Assembly (NCBI RefSeq): GCF_036186745.1
Contig: NZ_CP108086.1
Location: forward strand, 2,356,001 to 2,420,000
Length of the DNA: 64,000 nucleotides
From: Microbispora hainanensis
GTDB taxonomy: Bacteria; Actinomycetota; Actinomycetes; Streptosporangiales; Streptosporangiaceae
Reading direction: 5' to 3'
Under the pieces are notes generated by a model that searched no databases, was not told where the DNA came from, and saw only the letters and a list, made by a program, of their open reading frames with translations. This document shows positions 8,590 to 16,951 of the stretch, piece after piece; position 1 is the first letter of the stretch; every line of letters begins with the position of its first letter. Position numbers and translations under genes: made by a program.

Positions 8590-9294
8590 TCAGGGACGGC
8601 GGCGGGCCGTCCAGAGCCACATCGCCGTCAGGGCGGCGATCGCGACGACGCCCCCGACGGCCATGCCGGCGAGGAAGCCCGGCTCGTCGCCGTCCGACGG
8701 CTCCCACAGGATCGCGGGCACGATCACGGCGAGCAGGGCCACGGCCAGCACGAGATAGAACCGCCGGCTGAAGAAGACGCTGCGGGTGGGCGCCGCGGGC
8801 GGGGAGTCGAGCTGCGCGGCAGGTCCCACGCTGGCGGCTTTGGGCCGCTTGAAATACCGGTAGTACACCCAGGTGCCGCAGGGCTCCCAGCCCTCGGGCG
8901 CCAGGCGGGCGGCCAGTGCGGAGCCGCCGATCGACAGTTCCCGGCGATACTCCCACCGCTGCGGCCGTTCCGGGTCGCGGTGGCTGACGAACCTGCCGAT
9001 GTGGTCGACCCGGTCGATCTCCCAGCCCTGGTCGCCGAGCCGGGCCAGCATCTGACGGTCGGTGAAGATGTCGGCGGTCCACCGCCACTCGGTGGCGTCC
9101 GTCGCGTCGGCCTCGGGCGCTCGCGCCGCCAGCAACTGCCCGGCGAACTCGCCCACCGGCCCGAACTCCTCCTCCGGGTCGCCGCCGGTCTCCGCGACGT
9201 ACGACGCCAGGTCGGCGATGGTGGCCTCGACCTGATCGGCGGGCACGCCGCCCTCGCGTAACAGGGCCCGCAGCTCGTCGAGGTAGGCGCTCAC
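8590..9294 (-). CDS. HAAS/DUF1700-DUF2812-like membrane protein, partner of PadR
   Basis: 234 residues from a GTG at 9294 that overlaps the PadR stop (GTGA); the frame runs further upstream only as overlap. Residues 1-50 resemble the small helical HAAS/DUF1700 domain found next to PadR genes. The middle (RLGDQGWEIDRV, EGWEPCGTWVYYRYFKRP) resembles DUF2812. Two membrane helices are at the C-terminus (FYLVLAVALLAVIVPAILW and GMAVGGVVAIAALTAMWLW). Such pairs usually form a signalling unit in which PadR represses its own operon. Family assignment is by motif recognition only. Confidence 0.75.
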   Translation of the reverse strand: MSAYLDELRALLREGGVPADQVEATIADLASYVAETGGDPEEEFGPVGEFAGQLLAARAPEADATDATEWRWTADIFTDRQMLARLGDQGWEIDRVDHIGRFVSHRDPERPQRWEYRRELSIGGSALAARLAPEGWEPCGTWVYYRYFKRPKAASVGPAAQLDSPPAAPTRSVFFSRRFYLVLAVALLAVIVPAILWEPSDGDEPGFLAGMAVGGVVAIAALTAMWLWTARRRP

Positions 9295-9644
9295 TTCAGC
9301 CCTCCCGTGGCCAGCCCTCCCGAGGCCAGCATCGTGCGTACGGACTCGTCGAACGCCAGCCACAGGCGGCCCTGCTCGGCCAGCGTCCGCCTGCCCTGCT
9401 CGGTCAGCCGGTAGTAACGCCGGCCCGGCCCGCGCTCGGTCACCCGGAACTCGGCCGACACCAGGCCCGCCTCCTCCAGGCGGTTGAGCACGGGATAGAG
9501 CGTGCCTCCCCGGATCTGCCCGAGCCCCGAACCGGCGAGCATCTTGGCGATCTCGTAGCCGTAGTTCTCGCCCTCCGTCAGGCTGGCCAGCACCAGCAGG
9601 TCGAGGACGCCCTTGAGCCAGCTCGCGCGGCGGTCGGTCGCCAT
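9291..9644 (-). CDS. PadR family transcriptional regulator
   Basis: 117 residues from ATG 9644, which has GAGG nine nt upstream; ATG 9653 is an alternative. Winged HTH of PadR type: LLVLASLTEGENYGYEIAKML, then RGGTLYPVLNRLEEAGLV and the wing GRRYYRLTEQG. Single-domain, cytoplasmic, probably an autorepressor of the CPBP-PadR-HAAS operon; it starts 31 nt after the CPBP gene. Confidence 0.9.
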   Translation of the reverse strand: MATDRRASWLKGVLDLLVLASLTEGENYGYEIAKMLAGSGLGQIRGGTLYPVLNRLEEAGLVSAEFRVTERGPGRRYYRLTEQGRRTLAEQGRLWLAFDESVRTMLASGGLATGGLK

Positions 9645-9675
9645 GTGCTTCATCCTCGCACGGTAGGACCACTAT

Positions 9676-10410
9676 CTAGACCGCGTGACCGACCGTCTTC
9701 GGGGCGGGCCGTGGCGTGAACACGAGGCCCCTGATGTCCATCAGGGCGTGCATCAGGATCGGCAGCAGGACGCTGCCGGTGGTGAGGTAGAGGGCGGTGA
9801 ACACGCAACCGGCGATGGCCACCCCGAGCATGCTCGTCCATCCCTGGTAGAGGTGGCCCACCACGAAGACCGCCAGGGCCAGGGCGGCGGCCACGGTGGT
9901 GTTCAGACCCAGCGCGCCGACGCCGAGCGCGATGAGCAGGCCACGGTAGACGATCTCTTCGCAGACACCGGCGGTCACCGACATCGCGAGGGCGTGCCAC
10001 CGCTCGGCGGACGTGCGCGGCAGCAGCTCCCGCACACCCTCCAGGCCGGGCATGGTCCGGCCGGAACCGGCCAGCCGGCGCGCCGTCACGATGCTGATCA
10101 CGAAGGCCCCCGCCATGCCGGCGACCGCCGGGGCGACCGTGCCGAAGTGGCTCGGCATCGCGAAGCCCAGATCCGCGAGGCCGACCCCCGGCGACAGCAC
10201 CAGGACCAGCGCCGTCACGGCGACCCAGGCCCACTCCTCGGCGATCCACTGCCGGTACGCCCGCACCAGCGCCCCGGGGTCGTGGTCGCGGAGTCGCGCC
10301 AGCCGGTCGTACTGACGCTTGCCCAGCACGGGGGCGGCGAAGGCCAGATAGGCGGCCAGCGCGCCCGCCAGGAGCAGGCCCGGGGTCGAGAAGCTCGCAG
10401 AGATGTCCAT
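9676..10410 (-). CDS. CPBP family intramembrane glutamic endopeptidase (CAAX-like)
   Basis: 244 residues with about seven to eight membrane segments. Catalytic motifs of the Rce1/CPBP (M79) family are present: EEIVYRG near residue 150, a His in VVGHLYQGW near 190, and HALMD near 224. These are membrane proteases often linked to bacteriocin immunity or protein prenyl-type processing; the substrate is unknown. First gene of the operon with PadR and the HAAS protein, so probably controlled by that PadR. SD AAGAAGGG is ahead of the ATG. Confidence 0.88.
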   Translation of the reverse strand: MDISASFSTPGLLLAGALAAYLAFAAPVLGKRQYDRLARLRDHDPGALVRAYRQWIAEEWAWVAVTALVLVLSPGVGLADLGFAMPSHFGTVAPAVAGMAGAFVISIVTARRLAGSGRTMPGLEGVRELLPRTSAERWHALAMSVTAGVCEEIVYRGLLIALGVGALGLNTTVAAALALAVFVVGHLYQGWTSMLGVAIAGCVFTALYLTTGSVLLPILMHALMDIRGLVFTPRPAPKTVGHAV

Positions 10411-10476
10411 GGATCGCCGCCCTTCTTAGCCATGTTGGCGATCTAGACGATAAGGCGAGCTAGTTAGGAATGCAAC

Positions 10477-11028
10477 CTATTCGGATCGCGATGGGTCAGA
10501 GATCCGCCGGACCGCGGCGACATCGAACTCCAGCACCACCTTCTTGCCGACCAGGCCCGCGGCGGCGATCGAGGCGACACCCCAGTCCTTGCGGTTGATC
10601 GTGGCGCCGCCCGTGAAACGAACCCGGACACCGCCCTGCGGGTCGTGCTCGGCGCCGATCCGTTCGAGGACCACGGTGACCGGCTTGGTCACGCCGCGGA
10701 TGGTCAGGTCACCGGTGACTTCGAAGGTGGTCGCGCCGGTCTGCCGTGCCGCGGTCGAGACGAAGGTGATGGTCGGGTGGGCGGCCAGGTTCAGAAACCT
10801 GCCGCGCAGCATCTCGTCGCGTCGCGCATTGCGGGTATGGATGCTGCCGGCCTGGATCGTGAGCTCGACGTTCGACTTGGCCGGGTCGTCGCCGTCCAGG
10901 TGCGCGCGGCCCTCGAACTCCTCGAACCACCCGCGCACCTTGGGACCGATCGTGTGCCGGGCGACGAAGCCGATCCGGGTGCGGGCGATGTCGAGGGTGT
11001 AGTCGCCGGTCAGAGCCGCGGTTGTCAC
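10477..11028 (-). CDS. YceI family protein
   Basis: 183 residues, GTG start with AGGAGC 8 nt upstream. Lipocalin-like YceI fold with motifs DYTLDIARTRIGFVARH, RDEMLRGRFLNLAAHPTITF and LTIRGVTKPV. YceI proteins bind amphiphilic or isoprenoid ligands. No signal peptide here, unlike the E. coli member, as is common for actinobacterial copies. Divergent from a LysR-type regulator that may control it. Confidence 0.9.
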   Translation of the reverse strand: MTTAALTGDYTLDIARTRIGFVARHTIGPKVRGWFEEFEGRAHLDGDDPAKSNVELTIQAGSIHTRNARRDEMLRGRFLNLAAHPTITFVSTAARQTGATTFEVTGDLTIRGVTKPVTVVLERIGAEHDPQGGVRVRFTGGATINRKDWGVASIAAAGLVGKKVVLEFDVAAVRRISDPSRSE

Positions 11029-11151
11029 GCTGGTCGCTCCTGGGGAAAAGGGGAGGCGGTGATCCTTCGCCTGCCGCCTCTCCGGTGGTGTGGTGTGTCC
11101 AGCATCAAGGCACGTCAGCGGCGGAACAATGTACGATTCGCGGGGCGATCC

Positions 11152-11167
11152 ATAACAGTGGGGTTAT
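11152..11167. promoter_or_regulatory. Possible LysR binding site
   Basis: ATAAC-N6-GTTAT inverted repeat lies 3 nt before the LysR start at 11170, in the 141-nt divergent spacer with yceI. LysR regulators often bind dyads overlapping their own promoter. Short, so weak evidence alone. Confidence 0.4.
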
Positions 11168-11169
11168 CA

Positions 11170-12060
11170 GTGGAGCTGCGCGACATCGAGATCTTCCTCA
11201 CGCTGGCGGAGGAGTTGCACTTCGGCCGCACGGCGGAACGGCTTCACGTGTCCCAGGCCCGCGTCAGCCAGGCCATCAGCAAGCAGGAACGGCGCCTCGG
11301 CGTGGCCCTGTTCGATCGCACCAGCCGGCGGGTGGCCCTGACCCCTGTGGGCCGGCGCCTCCGGGAAGACCTCCAGCAGGCCCTCGACCTGATCAAGGCG
11401 GGGCTCGCCCGCGCCGAGGCGGCCGGTCTGCGCACGGGTCAGACCTTGCGGCTGGGCGTGTTCGGTCATGCCGCGCACGAACTGCGCCCCCTCGTCGACG
11501 CGTTCCGCGCCCGCTGCCCGGGCGGCGACGTCCAGTTCGGCGAGATCTACGGCAGCGACCCGTTCACCGCCCTGCGCACCGGAGAGCACGACGTGAACGT
11601 GCTGTGGTTGCCCATCGCCGAACCGGACCTCACGGTCGGCCCGACCGTGCTCACCGGGGGCCGCGTGCTGGCCGTGCCGGCGGACCATCCGCTCGCCGGG
11701 CGCGGCACCGCGTCCCTGGAGGACCTCGCCGACAACCATGTCGTCGACCTCGGCCCCGGCGCCCCCGAGTATTGGGTCGAGTCCATGGTCCCCACGCGTA
11801 CACCGCTCGGCCGCCGTATCCCGCGCGGGCCCGCGGCGCGGACTTTCCACGAGATCCTTTCCCTGGTGGCCTCCGGGCAGTGCGTCCACCCGCTGGGCGA
11901 GATCGCCGCCCGCTACAACAGACCTCCCGGAGTCGTGTTCCTGCCCATCCACGACGCCCCCGCCCTCCACTGGGCCCTGACATGGCGCTCCACCGCCGAC
12001 AACCCCGCGATCCACGTGCTGGCGCAGACCGCCGCCGACCTCGGCCCCATCTCGCTGTGA
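11170..12060 (+). CDS. LysR family transcriptional regulator
   Basis: 296 residues. N-terminal HTH is typical (LRDIEIFLTLAEELHFGRTA, then RLHVSQARVSQAISKQERRL and RTSRRVALTPVG), followed by a periplasmic-binding-protein-like effector domain (LRLGVFGHAAHEL...). GTG 11170 is chosen so that the protein begins VELRDIEIF, as LysR proteins do; an in-frame GTG at 11158 would add four residues. Divergent from yceI. Effector unknown. Confidence 0.9.
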   Translation: MELRDIEIFLTLAEELHFGRTAERLHVSQARVSQAISKQERRLGVALFDRTSRRVALTPVGRRLREDLQQALDLIKAGLARAEAAGLRTGQTLRLGVFGHAAHELRPLVDAFRARCPGGDVQFGEIYGSDPFTALRTGEHDVNVLWLPIAEPDLTVGPTVLTGGRVLAVPADHPLAGRGTASLEDLADNHVVDLGPGAPEYWVESMVPTRTPLGRRIPRGPAARTFHEILSLVASGQCVHPLGEIAARYNRPPGVVFLPIHDAPALHWALTWRSTADNPAIHVLAQTAADLGPISL

Positions 12061-12114
12061 GAGCGGCGACGGGAACGCGGTCCGCCGCGCGGTGAGAAAG
12101 CGGTGAGAAAGTGG

Positions 12115-12144
12115 TTCAGAGACGATCAACGGCTGTGCTAGCGT
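12115..12144 (+). promoter_or_regulatory. Promoter of the ThrRS leader
   Basis: TTCAGA (12115-12120), an 18-nt spacer and TAGCGT (12139-12144). The predicted start point near 12151-12152 coincides with the ATG of the leader peptide, so that peptide is likely translated from a leaderless mRNA. Confidence 0.55.
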
Positions 12145-12151
12145 TCGCGGC

Positions 12152-12202
12152 ATGAAGCGCGCCTGCCTGACGACGACGCCGGAGACCGTCCCGGCGCGCT
12201 GA
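12152..12202 (+). CDS. Threonine-rich leader peptide, 16 aa (probable attenuator)
   Basis: ATG at 12152 to TGA at 12200-12202 encodes MKRACLTTTPETVPAR: four Thr in 16 residues, three of them consecutive (ACG ACG ACG). It lies between a promoter and a strong hairpin in front of a threonyl-tRNA synthetase paralog. Known amino-acid leader peptides work by ribosome stalling at codons of the regulated amino acid. A CGCCGG/CCGGCG pair (12177-12182 and 12191-12196) within the ORF could be a competing or pause hairpin. Function is inferred from architecture; no homologue search was done. Confidence 0.7.
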   Translation: MKRACLTTTPETVPAR

Positions 12203-12212
12203 CACGTACTTT

Positions 12213-12250
12213 CGACGAAGCCCCGGGGCGAGTGCCCCGGGGCTTCGTCG
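12213..12250 (+). terminator. Attenuator hairpin upstream of the ThrRS paralog
   Basis: A perfect 17-bp inverted repeat (12213-12229 with 12234-12250, centred on a CCCCGGGGC core) and a GAGT loop, starting 10 nt after the leader peptide stop. No U-tract follows, as is common in GC-rich actinobacteria. CGTCGT at 12246-12251 can also pair with the ACGACG Thr codons of the leader, giving a possible alternative structure. Confidence 0.7.
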
Positions 12251-12294
12251 TCCGGTCACTCGCCTCGCCGCACACGAACCGCGAGGAGACCGCG

Positions 12295-13542
12295 ATGCAC
12301 GACCACCCGATGCACGACCACCGCAAGCTGGGCCGCGAGCTCGGCCTGTTCGACACCGACCCGCTGATCGGCTCGGGGCTGCCTTATTGGCTGCCCGACG
12401 GAGCCGTGATCCGCCACACCCTGGAGGAGTACATCCGCGACGCCGAACGGCGCGCGGGCTACCGGCACGTGTACTCCCCCGTGCTCGGCAAACGGGAGCT
12501 GTACGAGATCTCCGGGCACTGGTCGCACTACAGCGACGACATGTTCCCGCCCATGGACCTCGGGGGAGAGCAGGTCGTGCTGCGGCCGAGCCTGTGCCCC
12601 CACCACGCGCTGATCTACCGCTCGCGCTCGCACAGCTATCGCGAGCTGCCGCTGCGCGTCGCCGAGCTGGGCGGCATGTACCGCTCCGAGCTGTCGGGCG
12701 TGCTCGGCGGGCTCACCCGCGTGCGGGCGATCCAGCTCAACGACGCGCACATCTTCTGCACCCTCGACCAGGTCGCCGCCGAGGCCGCCGGGGCACTGGA
12801 GATGATCGGGCGCGCCTACGCCGCCCTCGGCATCCGCCCGGTCCGCTACCGGCTGTCCCTGCCCGGGGCCGGCGGCAAGTACGTCGCCGCCCCCGAGATG
12901 TGGCGGCGGGCGACCGCCATGCTGACCGACGTCCTCGACCGCTCCGGCCTGCCGTACGAGGCGGTCGAGGGCGAGGCGGCGTTCTACGGCCCGAAGATCG
13001 ACGTGCAGATCGCCGACGGTGCGGGACGGGAGGCCACCCTGTCCACCGTGCAGGTCGACTTCCACCAGCCCGAGCAGTTCGACCTGCACTACATCGGCCC
13101 GGACGGCGGCAGGCACCGACCGGTCATGGTCCACCGCAGCATCATCGGCAGCGTCGAGCGGGCCGTGGCGCACCTCATCGAGGTGTACGGCGGCGCCTTC
13201 CCGGCCTGGCTCGCCCCCACCCAGGTGGTGGTCCTGCCGGTGACCGAGGCCGAGCTGCCCCGGGCCGAGGCGCTCGTACGGCGCTGCGCCGAGCTGGGCC
13301 TGCGGGCGGAGGTCTCCGGGCCCGAGCACGGCAGCCTGGGCGCCCGCGTCCGGGCCGCCCGGCTGGCGCCCTACCAGGCCGTGATCGGTGCGAAGGAGGC
13401 CGCGGGCGACGAGATCGCGCTGCGCCTGCGCGACGGCCGTGCCCTCGACGCGATGCCCGCCGCCGAGGCGCTGGCCCGCATCGGCGACCTCGTCGCGGCC
13501 CGCACCACCGCCCTGTGGGAGCCGGCCGTCCAGCGGGCCTGA
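12295..13542 (+). CDS. Threonyl-tRNA synthetase paralog lacking TGS and editing domains
   Basis: 415 residues against ~640 for a full ThrRS. It starts (ATG 12295, GAGGAG 6 nt upstream) directly at the class II catalytic core: motif 1 region HTLEEYIRDAERRAGYRHVY, motif 2 around MYRSELSGVLGGLTRVR, motif 3 VHRSIIGSVERAVAHLIE, then an anticodon-binding domain (QVVVLPVTEAE...). The zinc ligands expected of ThrRS look conserved (Cys in RPSLCPHH, His in LNDAHIF, His in VMVHRS). It should charge tRNA-Thr in the cytoplasm, but without cis-editing of Ser-tRNA-Thr. Probably a second, inducible enzyme; the housekeeping thrS is not in the window. A role in antibiotic (for example borrelidin-type) tolerance is possible but unproven. 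Confidence 0.85.
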   Translation: MHDHPMHDHRKLGRELGLFDTDPLIGSGLPYWLPDGAVIRHTLEEYIRDAERRAGYRHVYSPVLGKRELYEISGHWSHYSDDMFPPMDLGGEQVVLRPSLCPHHALIYRSRSHSYRELPLRVAELGGMYRSELSGVLGGLTRVRAIQLNDAHIFCTLDQVAAEAAGALEMIGRAYAALGIRPVRYRLSLPGAGGKYVAAPEMWRRATAMLTDVLDRSGLPYEAVEGEAAFYGPKIDVQIADGAGREATLSTVQVDFHQPEQFDLHYIGPDGGRHRPVMVHRSIIGSVERAVAHLIEVYGGAFPAWLAPTQVVVLPVTEAELPRAEALVRRCAELGLRAEVSGPEHGSLGARVRAARLAPYQAVIGAKEAAGDEIALRLRDGRALDAMPAAEALARIGDLVAARTTALWEPAVQRA

Positions 13543-13545
13543 CGT

Positions 13546-13573
13546 GCACCGGCGAGGCTGACGACGCCGGTGC
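13546..13573. terminator. Bidirectional hairpin between convergent genes
   Basis: GCACCGGCG / CGCCGGTGC, a 9-bp perfect stem, sits between the ThrRS stop and the LCP gene stop and can serve both strands. Confidence 0.6.
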
Positions 13574-13575
13574 GG

Positions 13576-14643
13576 TCAGCCTCCGTCGCCGGTGAGCCGG
13601 GCGAACAGGCGCGCGGCGTCGGGCTGCTTCCACTCGATCCGGTTCGGGTCCTTCTCGTAGGGCCGCCAGGGCACGGTCAGGGCCGTGACCCGGGTGCCGG
13701 CCCGTCGCACGTCCTCCGCCAGCGCGAGCATGGTGTCCAGGTCCAGACCCGCGTCCGTGGTGACGGACGTCGCGGCCACGCGGACGAGAGCGGACAGGGC
13801 GGCGGGGGTGTCGATACGCGAGACCTTCTTGAGCATCGCCTGCATCAGGGCCATGTTCCGCTTGATGCGGGCGATGTCGGAGCCGTCGCCCACATAGCGC
13901 AGGCGCGCGTACGCCACGGCGGTCTCGCCGTCGACCACCGAGCGGCCGGCCGGCAGCCTGAGCTTCGACCTGGGGTCGTCCACGGCACGGGGGAGGGTGA
14001 CCTCGACGCCGCCGAGCGCGTCGACCAGCTTCGCCAGCCCGTCGTAACGGACGGCGACGGCGTGGTCGACGCGCACGCCCGTGGCGGTCTCCACGGTCTT
14101 CCACGCGCAGGTCAGGCCGCCGATCGCATACGCCTGGTTGATCATGTCCTCATGTGCGGCGATGGTCCGGCCGTCGGCCGACCGGCACTGCGGGATCCGG
14201 ACCATGGAGTCGCGGGGCAGGCTGACGGCCGTCGCCTGCTTCCGGTCGGCGGACAGCCGCAGGAGGACCATGAGGTCGCTGCGCTCGCCCAGGTCGCCGA
14301 CGCGTGCGGACGTCGGGCGCCGGTCGGAGCCGAGGAGCAGCACGGTCAGGGCCTCGCCCTTCTTGGGAGGACGGTCTCCCGCGGGCGGCGCCACGGTGTG
14401 CGCGCCGGTCGTCCCGCGCAGCAGCACGGTCGGCACCACGACCAGCGCGGCGGTGACCACGGCGACCGCCGCCAGGGCGATCCAGCCCGCCCGGCGTCCG
14501 CCGGTGAACCACGTCGGGCGCCGGCGGCGCCCGCCCGCCGCCTCGTCGAGCAGGCGGCTCCGCTGGCGCGCGAGCCCTGCCGGGGGCTCATGTTCGAGGT
14601 CGAGGTCGCGGCCGAGGTCGCGGAGCATCGTGAGGTCGTCCAT
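13576..14643 (-). CDS. LytR-CpsA-Psr (LCP) family protein in an ECF sigma operon
   Basis: 355 residues from ATG 14643, two nt after the sigma gene stop. Order: a ~50-residue cytoplasmic part resembling the N-terminus of anti-sigma-like membrane proteins (MDDLTMLRDLGRDLDLEHEP), one membrane helix near residues 60-80, then the LCP domain with LTVLLLGSDRR near 100, RSDLMVLLRL near 120 and SLPRDSM near 143. LCP enzymes transfer undecaprenyl-linked polymers (teichoic acid, arabinogalactan, capsule) to peptidoglycan outside the membrane. It occupies the slot where an anti-sigma factor is expected, so a second regulatory role of its N-terminus is possible. Confidence 0.87.
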   Translation of the reverse strand: MDDLTMLRDLGRDLDLEHEPPAGLARQRSRLLDEAAGGRRRRPTWFTGGRRAGWIALAAVAVVTAALVVVPTVLLRGTTGAHTVAPPAGDRPPKKGEALTVLLLGSDRRPTSARVGDLGERSDLMVLLRLSADRKQATAVSLPRDSMVRIPQCRSADGRTIAAHEDMINQAYAIGGLTCAWKTVETATGVRVDHAVAVRYDGLAKLVDALGGVEVTLPRAVDDPRSKLRLPAGRSVVDGETAVAYARLRYVGDGSDIARIKRNMALMQAMLKKVSRIDTPAALSALVRVAATSVTTDAGLDLDTMLALAEDVRRAGTRVTALTVPWRPYEKDPNRIEWKQPDAARLFARLTGDGG

Positions 14644-14645
14644 GG

Positions 14646-15236
14646 CTACTCCTCGTCCCGCAGCGGATTGGTGTGGCCGAGCGCCTCGCGCACCTTGCGA
14701 CGCGCCCGGTTGAGACGTGAACGCACGGTGCCCACGGGGATGCCGAGGGCCTGCGCCACCTCCTCGTACGTCAGGTCGGCCCACGCGATGAGCAGCAGGA
14801 CGTCGCGGTCGCCCTTCGGCAGGCGCGCCAGCGCGGCGGCCAGCAGCGGGCGTACGGCCGTCGCGCGCACGCCGTCCTCGACGCGCTCGGCGGGGGACTC
14901 CGCGACGTCGTCGAGCGGGCTGCGGGTGAGCGCCCGATAGCGGGCGGCCTCGTCACGGTGGTGCCGGGAGACCAGCTTGCTGACGATGCCGAACAACCAG
15001 GGACGGGCGTCGGGGCGGGTCAGGTCGTAACGGTCCCGGCGCCGGAACGCCACCAGGAACGTCTCGCCCACCAGGTCCTCGGCGACCTCGGGGCCGAGGC
15101 GGCGGGACACGTAGCGGTAGAGCATCGAGGCGTAGCGGTCGAACAGCGCCGCGAACGCCTCGGGCCGCGCCCTGGACTCGGCGATCAGATCCGAGTCCAG
15201 GCGTGGAGTGGCAAGGGGAATCATCGACGACACCAT
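14646..15236 (-). CDS. ECF-type RNA polymerase sigma factor
   Basis: 196 residues. Region 2 is visible as FAALFDRYASMLYRYVSRRL plus VAEDLVGETFLVAF and DARPWLFGIVSKLVSRHHR; region 4 as LTYEEVAQALGIPVGTVRSRL and NRARRKV. ATG 15236 (second ATG at 15224 possible; neither has a strong ribosome site). Directs RNA polymerase to a small regulon, probably including its own operon with the LCP gene. No classical anti-sigma gene is adjacent. Confidence 0.9.
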   Translation of the reverse strand: MVSSMIPLATPRLDSDLIAESRARPEAFAALFDRYASMLYRYVSRRLGPEVAEDLVGETFLVAFRRRDRYDLTRPDARPWLFGIVSKLVSRHHRDEAARYRALTRSPLDDVAESPAERVEDGVRATAVRPLLAAALARLPKGDRDVLLLIAWADLTYEEVAQALGIPVGTVRSRLNRARRKVREALGHTNPLRDEE

Positions 15237-15376
15237 GGCATCGAGCCGGCCTGACCCTTCGTGGGGGAACGGACAGCCATGTCTCGCCACTCGCCGCGTT
15301 CCGGGTTCACGGCATGGACGGCCCCGGCCGGTACGCCTGCGGCCCGCCGCGCGGCGTCCGGGCCGGCGAGCGGCCG

Positions 15377-16636
15377 TCAGTGCGACGCGGCCGGCACGCT
15401 CGCGGGCTCGTCGCCGGTGACCCGCAGACCGCGTACGCCCGGGGCGAGCAGCGCGGCCAGCGTGACCAGGATGATGATCGCCCCGCAGGCGACCAGCGCC
15501 GGCCGAGGCCCCACCGCGATGGCCACCGGCCCGGCCAGCAGCAGGCCGAGCGGCCCGAACATCAGGGACCCGAGCGCGTCGTAGGAGCTCACACGCGACA
15601 GCGACTCGGGCGGGATCTCGCGCTGCATCGTGGTCTGCCACAGCACGCCGAAGATGTCGAAGCACACCCCCATCACGAACGCCCCGCCCACGACCGTCCA
15701 CAACGGCGCGTCGATGCCCAGCAGCACGTACGGCAAAGCCGTGGGCAGCGTGAAGAGCGTGCCGAGCAGGATGGGCCGCCGGGGTCGCAGGCGCAGCGTG
15801 ACGACCACCCCGACGATCGTGCCGACGGCCTCGCCCGCGAGGACGGCCGACCAGGCGGGCGCCCCGCCCAGCGACTGCTTGGCGACCAGCGGCCCGAGCA
15901 CGCCGTGGGCGGCCTGCAGCGCCATGACCAGAATCGAGAACTGGGCGACGACCACCCACAGCCACTGCCGCGAGACGAACTCGCGCCAGCCGTCCCGCAG
16001 GTCGGCCAGCACCGAGTGCCCGCCGCCGGCCGCGCGCTCGGCGGGCGTGAGGCGCAGCAGCGCGATCAGCACGGCGGCCACGGCGAACATCGCCCCGCTG
16101 GCCGCCAGCGCCCACCCGCCTCCCAGCAGGACCACGGCCGCGCCGCTCAGCACGAGGCCGGCGACGCGGGAGATGTTCTGTCCCAGGCCAAGCAGCGCGT
16201 TCGCGGTCTGCAACCGGTCGGCCGGCACCACGTCCGGGATGATCCCGGTGAGGGCGGGGAACAGGACCGCGGAGGCGACCCCGCTCACCGCGCTCGCCGT
16301 CACGAGGGCGGGAAGCGGCGTCCAGCCCGTGAGCATCATCGCGCCCAGGCAGAAGTACGCCGCCGCGTTGAGCGACTCCCCCGCCATCATGACCCGGTTG
16401 CGCGGCAGCCGGTCCGCGATCACCCCGCCGACGAGCATGAACAGCACCATCGGCAGCGCCTCGGCGGTGAGCACGGCGGACAGTGTCTTGGCGGTCGCGC
16501 CCGGCAGGCCGAGCACGCCGAAGGCGAGGGCGACCGGCGCGAAGGCCGTGCCGAGTACGGAGATCGTCCGGGCGACCAGCAGCAGGGCGAACCGCCGATC
16601 CCTGAGCAGGCCGAGATCACGGTTGAGGCCAGGCAT
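15377..16636 (-). CDS. MFS transporter, putative drug/siderophore exporter
   Basis: 419 residues, about 12 membrane helices. ATG 16636 follows GGAG; the frame is open upstream but that stretch is polar and not protein-like. MFS_3 (EntS/MefA-like) style with the loop motif GGVIADRLPRNRVMM near residue 60. Exports small molecules by proton antiport; the substrate is unknown. Monocistronic. Confidence 0.87.
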   Translation of the reverse strand: MPGLNRDLGLLRDRRFALLLVARTISVLGTAFAPVALAFGVLGLPGATAKTLSAVLTAEALPMVLFMLVGGVIADRLPRNRVMMAGESLNAAAYFCLGAMMLTGWTPLPALVTASAVSGVASAVLFPALTGIIPDVVPADRLQTANALLGLGQNISRVAGLVLSGAAVVLLGGGWALAASGAMFAVAAVLIALLRLTPAERAAGGGHSVLADLRDGWREFVSRQWLWVVVAQFSILVMALQAAHGVLGPLVAKQSLGGAPAWSAVLAGEAVGTIVGVVVTLRLRPRRPILLGTLFTLPTALPYVLLGIDAPLWTVVGGAFVMGVCFDIFGVLWQTTMQREIPPESLSRVSSYDALGSLMFGPLGLLLAGPVAIAVGPRPALVACGAIIILVTLAALLAPGVRGLRVTGDEPASVPAASH

Positions 16637-16784
16637 GGGGACAACTCCGGAGGACGTGGAATTACGTGGAGCGTGGAAAGGAAGGCGACAAAAGAAAGCG
16701 ACCCAGAAAGGCCGACACTTCATCGTGCCGTCCCCGCCCGCGCCCGTCACCTCATTTACGCCCGGGCGCGGCGCTTCGGTCAGC

Positions 16785-16820
16785 CCCGGGATCTCGCCGT
16801 ACGGGTGTGGCGATCCCGGG
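16785..16820 (-). terminator. Hairpin downstream of the GDPD gene; rest of 16637-16951 empty
   Basis: CCCGGGATC / GATCCCGGG, extended inward by GCC/GGC with a two-base bulge, 130 nt past the GDPD stop. It could end GDPD transcription before the MFS gene. No gene or other motif was found in the remaining bases of this ~315-nt spacer. Confidence 0.5.
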
Positions 16821-16951
16821 TCGCTGGACGACGAGCGCGGCACATCGGCTGGGCCTGGGGCCTCGCTGGACGGCCAGCGTGCGTGACCGTCCCCGCCCGC
16901 AGCGCGTCCCCGCCCGGCCGTAGTGAGCGCGCCCGGCGTCGCCGTTCCCGG

